Assembly (NCBI GenBank): GCA_021785055.1 | Contig: JAJYGS010000143.1 | Location: 1 to 5,918, forward strand | Length of the DNA stretch: 5,918 nucleotides | Direction of reading: 5' to 3' | Source: Nitrospirota bacterium | GTDB taxonomy: Bacteria; Nitrospirota; JACRHJ01 | Shown: piece by piece, positions 4,038 through 5,918 of the stretch | How the letters are laid out: the number at the start of each line of letters is the position of its first letter | How positions within the stretch are numbered: the first letter of the stretch is position 1 | Translations under genes and position numbers: made by a program | Notes under the pieces: model-generated | Databases searched by the model: none | What the model was told of the DNA's origin: nothing | What the model saw: the letters and a program-made list of their open reading frames with translations, nothing else

Positions 4038-5918
4038 TTATTCCTGTTTCGCCTTCAGTTCCCTGGCCGCTTCCTTGGCCGAAAGGCGAATCTTGCCCTG
4101 GCGGTCGATCTCCAGGACCTTCACCATTATCTCGTCGCCTTCCTTGAGCTCGTCGGCGACGTTTGTCACCCTGTGCTCGGCGATTTGGGATATATGGACA
4201 AGGCCGTCCGTGCCCGGAGTTATCTCCACGAAGGCTCCAAAGTCCATGATCTTGCGGACCTTGCCTTTGTAAATCTTACCAATCTCCGGCTCCATGACAA
4301 TCCCCTGGATGATGTCTATGGCCTTCCTGGCCGCGGCCTCGTCCGATGAAGCGATGTTTATGACGCCGGTGTCCTCGATGTCTATCTTGCAGCCGGTTTC
4401 CTCGACTATGCCCCTTATAACTTTGCCGCCGCTGCCTATGACCTCTCTTATCTTGTCCGGCTTTATGTTTATCGTGAATATCCTGGGCGCGTGCGGGGAG
4501 AGGTTCGCCCTTGGCTCCGGGAGCGCGTCGAGCATCCTGCCGAGGATGTGGAGACGTCCTTCCTTCGCCTGGTCGAGTGCCTCCTTCATAAGGGCCTTTG
4601 TGACACCGCCTATTTTTATGTCCATCTGGAGCGCGCAGACGCCTTCAGCCGTCCCGGTAACCTTGAAATCCATGTCGCCCAGGTGGTCCTCAAGCCCAAG
4701 TATGTCGGAGAGCACGACGTAATTGCCGTCCTCTTTTATAAGCCCCATCGCAATCCCGGCCACCGGCGCCTTTATGGGCACGCCCGCGTCCATGAGCGCG
4801 AGAGTCCCGCCGCAGACGGACGCCATCGACGAACTTCCGTTGGATTCCGTGATGTCCGAGACTATGCGGATAGTATACGGGAATTTCTCCTTCGGCGGGA
4901 TTACCTGCCTCAGGGATTTCTCGGCCAGGGCGCCGTGGCCAATCTCGCGTCTGCCCGGGCCGCGCAGGAACTTCGCCTCGCCGACGGAATACGGCGGGAA
5001 ATTGTAGTGGAGCATGAACGGCTTGTAGCTTACGCCTTCGAGCGCGTCTATCATCTGCGCGTCCTCGGAGGTTCCGAGAGTCGCGGTAACGAGTGCCTGG
5101 GTCTCGCCCCTCGTGAAAAGGGCCGAGCCGTGCGTCCTGGGGAGGATGCTCGTGTCACAGGTTATCGGGCGGATGTCCCGGACTCCCCTGCCGTCCGCGC
5201 GGATACCCTTCTCCAGTATCATCTTCCGGACCATGTCCCTTTCGATGTCGTGGAAGACTATGCTGATATTCCTTGTCTTCGTGACGTCGTCCCCGCCGAT
5301 CTCGGCGGTTATGGCGTCCTTGAGGTTATCAAGGGACTTCTGGCGCTCTGTCTTGTTGGGTATCTGTATGAACTCGCTTATGCCGGAGAGGGCCTTAGCC
5401 TTTACCTCGTCCACAAGCGCCGGGTCTATCTCTATTTCCTTGACGACACGTTTCTCGACACCCGCCTGCTCGCGGAGTTTCTCCTGGAGCGCCACGCCTT
5501 TTTTAATCTCTTCGTGCGCGAGCTCAAGGGCGTCGAGCATGACGTCTTCGCTTGCCTCGGCGGCCCAGGACTCGACCATCATTATGGCCTCTTTAGTCCC
5601 GGCGACGGTCAGTTCGAGCTTCGTCTCCCCCATCTCTTTGAGCGTGGGGTTCACGACGAACCTGTCGCCTATCATGCCTATGCGGACCGCGCTCACGGGG
5701 CCGTTAAAGGGTATGTCGGAGATTGTCAGGGCAGCGGAAGCAGCCATAAGACCCATGATGTCGGATACGTTCTCTTCGCCGAAGGACAGGACGTTTGCTA
5801 TTATCTGCGTCTCGCACAAAAAGCCTTTCGGGAAAAGAGGCCGAAGCGGCCTGTCGATAAGCCGAGAAGTAAGCGTCTCTTTCTCGGTAAGCCGTCCCTC
5901 TCTCTTGAAAAAACCGCC
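4038..5918 (-). CDS. pnp: PNPase, polyribonucleotide nucleotidyltransferase (5' end beyond window)
   Basis: PNPase degrades RNA 3' to 5' by phosphorolysis, releasing nucleoside diphosphates, and can add tails in reverse; it forms a ring trimer and often joins the RNA degradosome. The frame is open to the right edge, giving 626 residues, and it starts mid-protein: the first residues GGFFKREGRLTEKETL continue to LIDRPLRPLFPKGF, an internal part of the first RNase PH domain. About 70 N-terminal residues are missing. Fragment positions: all-alpha linker about 110-200; second RNase PH domain from RADGRG (240), with TRGETQALVTATLG (269-282), ESNGSSSMA (358-366) and DHLGDMDFKV (411-420), whose acidic residues and Lys bind metal and phosphate; KH domain with IGSGGK (494-499); S1 domain about 545-613 with GKIYKGKV and DFGAFVEI. 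The C-terminus is complete. The rpsO gene probably lies upstream, as usual for pnp, but is outside the window. Confidence 0.97.
   Translation of the reverse strand, partial: GGFFKREGRLTEKETLTSRLIDRPLRPLFPKGFLCETQIIANVLSFGEENVSDIMGLMAASAALTISDIPFNGPVSAVRIGMIGDRFVVNPTLKEMGETKLELTVAGTKEAIMMVESWAAEASEDVMLDALELAHEEIKKGVALQEKLREQAGVEKRVVKEIEIDPALVDEVKAKALSGISEFIQIPNKTERQKSLDNLKDAITAEIGGDDVTKTRNISIVFHDIERDMVRKMILEKGIRADGRGVRDIRPITCDTSILPRTHGSALFTRGETQALVTATLGTSEDAQMIDALEGVSYKPFMLHYNFPPYSVGEAKFLRGPGRREIGHGALAEKSLRQVIPPKEKFPYTIRIVSDITESNGSSSMASVCGGTLALMDAGVPIKAPVAGIAMGLIKEDGNYVVLSDILGLEDHLGDMDFKVTGTAEGVCALQMDIKIGGVTKALMKEALDQAKEGRLHILGRMLDALPEPRANLSPHAPRIFTINIKPDKIREVIGSGGKVIRGIVEETGCKIDIEDTGVINIASSDEAAARKAIDIIQGIVMEPEIGKIYKGKVRKIMDFGAFVEITPGTDGLVHISQIAEHRVTNVADELKEGDEIMVKVLEIDRQGKIRLSAKEAARELKAKQE

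Noticed and set aside
5817..5819. TTG at 5819 as the pnp start codon
   Set aside because: The frame stays open to the window edge and the 33 codons upstream encode conserved PNPase sequence (RLIDRPLRPLFPKGF), so this TTG is an internal Leu codon and the real start is outside the window.

Overview
This window is a block of housekeeping genes, all read from the minus strand. In transcription order they are: pnp (its 5' end runs off the right edge), an M16B-family zinc peptidase, dut, mutL, and the first 112 codons of lpxK (cut by the left edge). I see no plus-strand gene, tRNA, rRNA, CRISPR array, integrase or transposase, and I do not find a new defence or mobile system.

The host looks like a moderately GC-rich Gram-negative bacterium. 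LpxK makes lipid A, so the cell should have an outer membrane with lipopolysaccharide. MutL carries the nicking-endonuclease motif, which argues against Dam/MutH-directed repair of the E. coli kind. The order pnp, M16 peptidase, dut is familiar from deltaproteobacteria-like lineages, and pnp next to an M16 peptidase also occurs in Bacillus. I would guess Desulfobacterota, Nitrospirota or a related candidate phylum; the sequence does not fix this further.

Layout, right to left: pnp (5918-4038); a 95-bp gap holding a good intrinsic-terminator-like hairpin; the M16 peptidase (3942-2686); dut one base later (2684-2235); a 66-bp gap almost filled by repeat-like and palindromic sequence; mutL (2168-405); a 68-bp AT-rich gap; lpxK (336-1). 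No intergenic stretch exceeds 100 bp. The genes share no single pathway: RNA turnover (PNPase), protein processing (M16), nucleotide-pool hygiene and mismatch repair (Dut and MutL both protect genome fidelity), and lipid A synthesis (LpxK).

The most unusual part of the window is structural. The segment of mutL that encodes the flexible linker between its ATPase and endonuclease domains contains three separate strong palindromes within about 185 bp, one of them a compound double hairpin with an outer closing stem. The dut-mutL gap carries a further repeat-like unit. This suggests small palindromic repeats settle both between genes and, in frame, inside a tolerant part of a protein.
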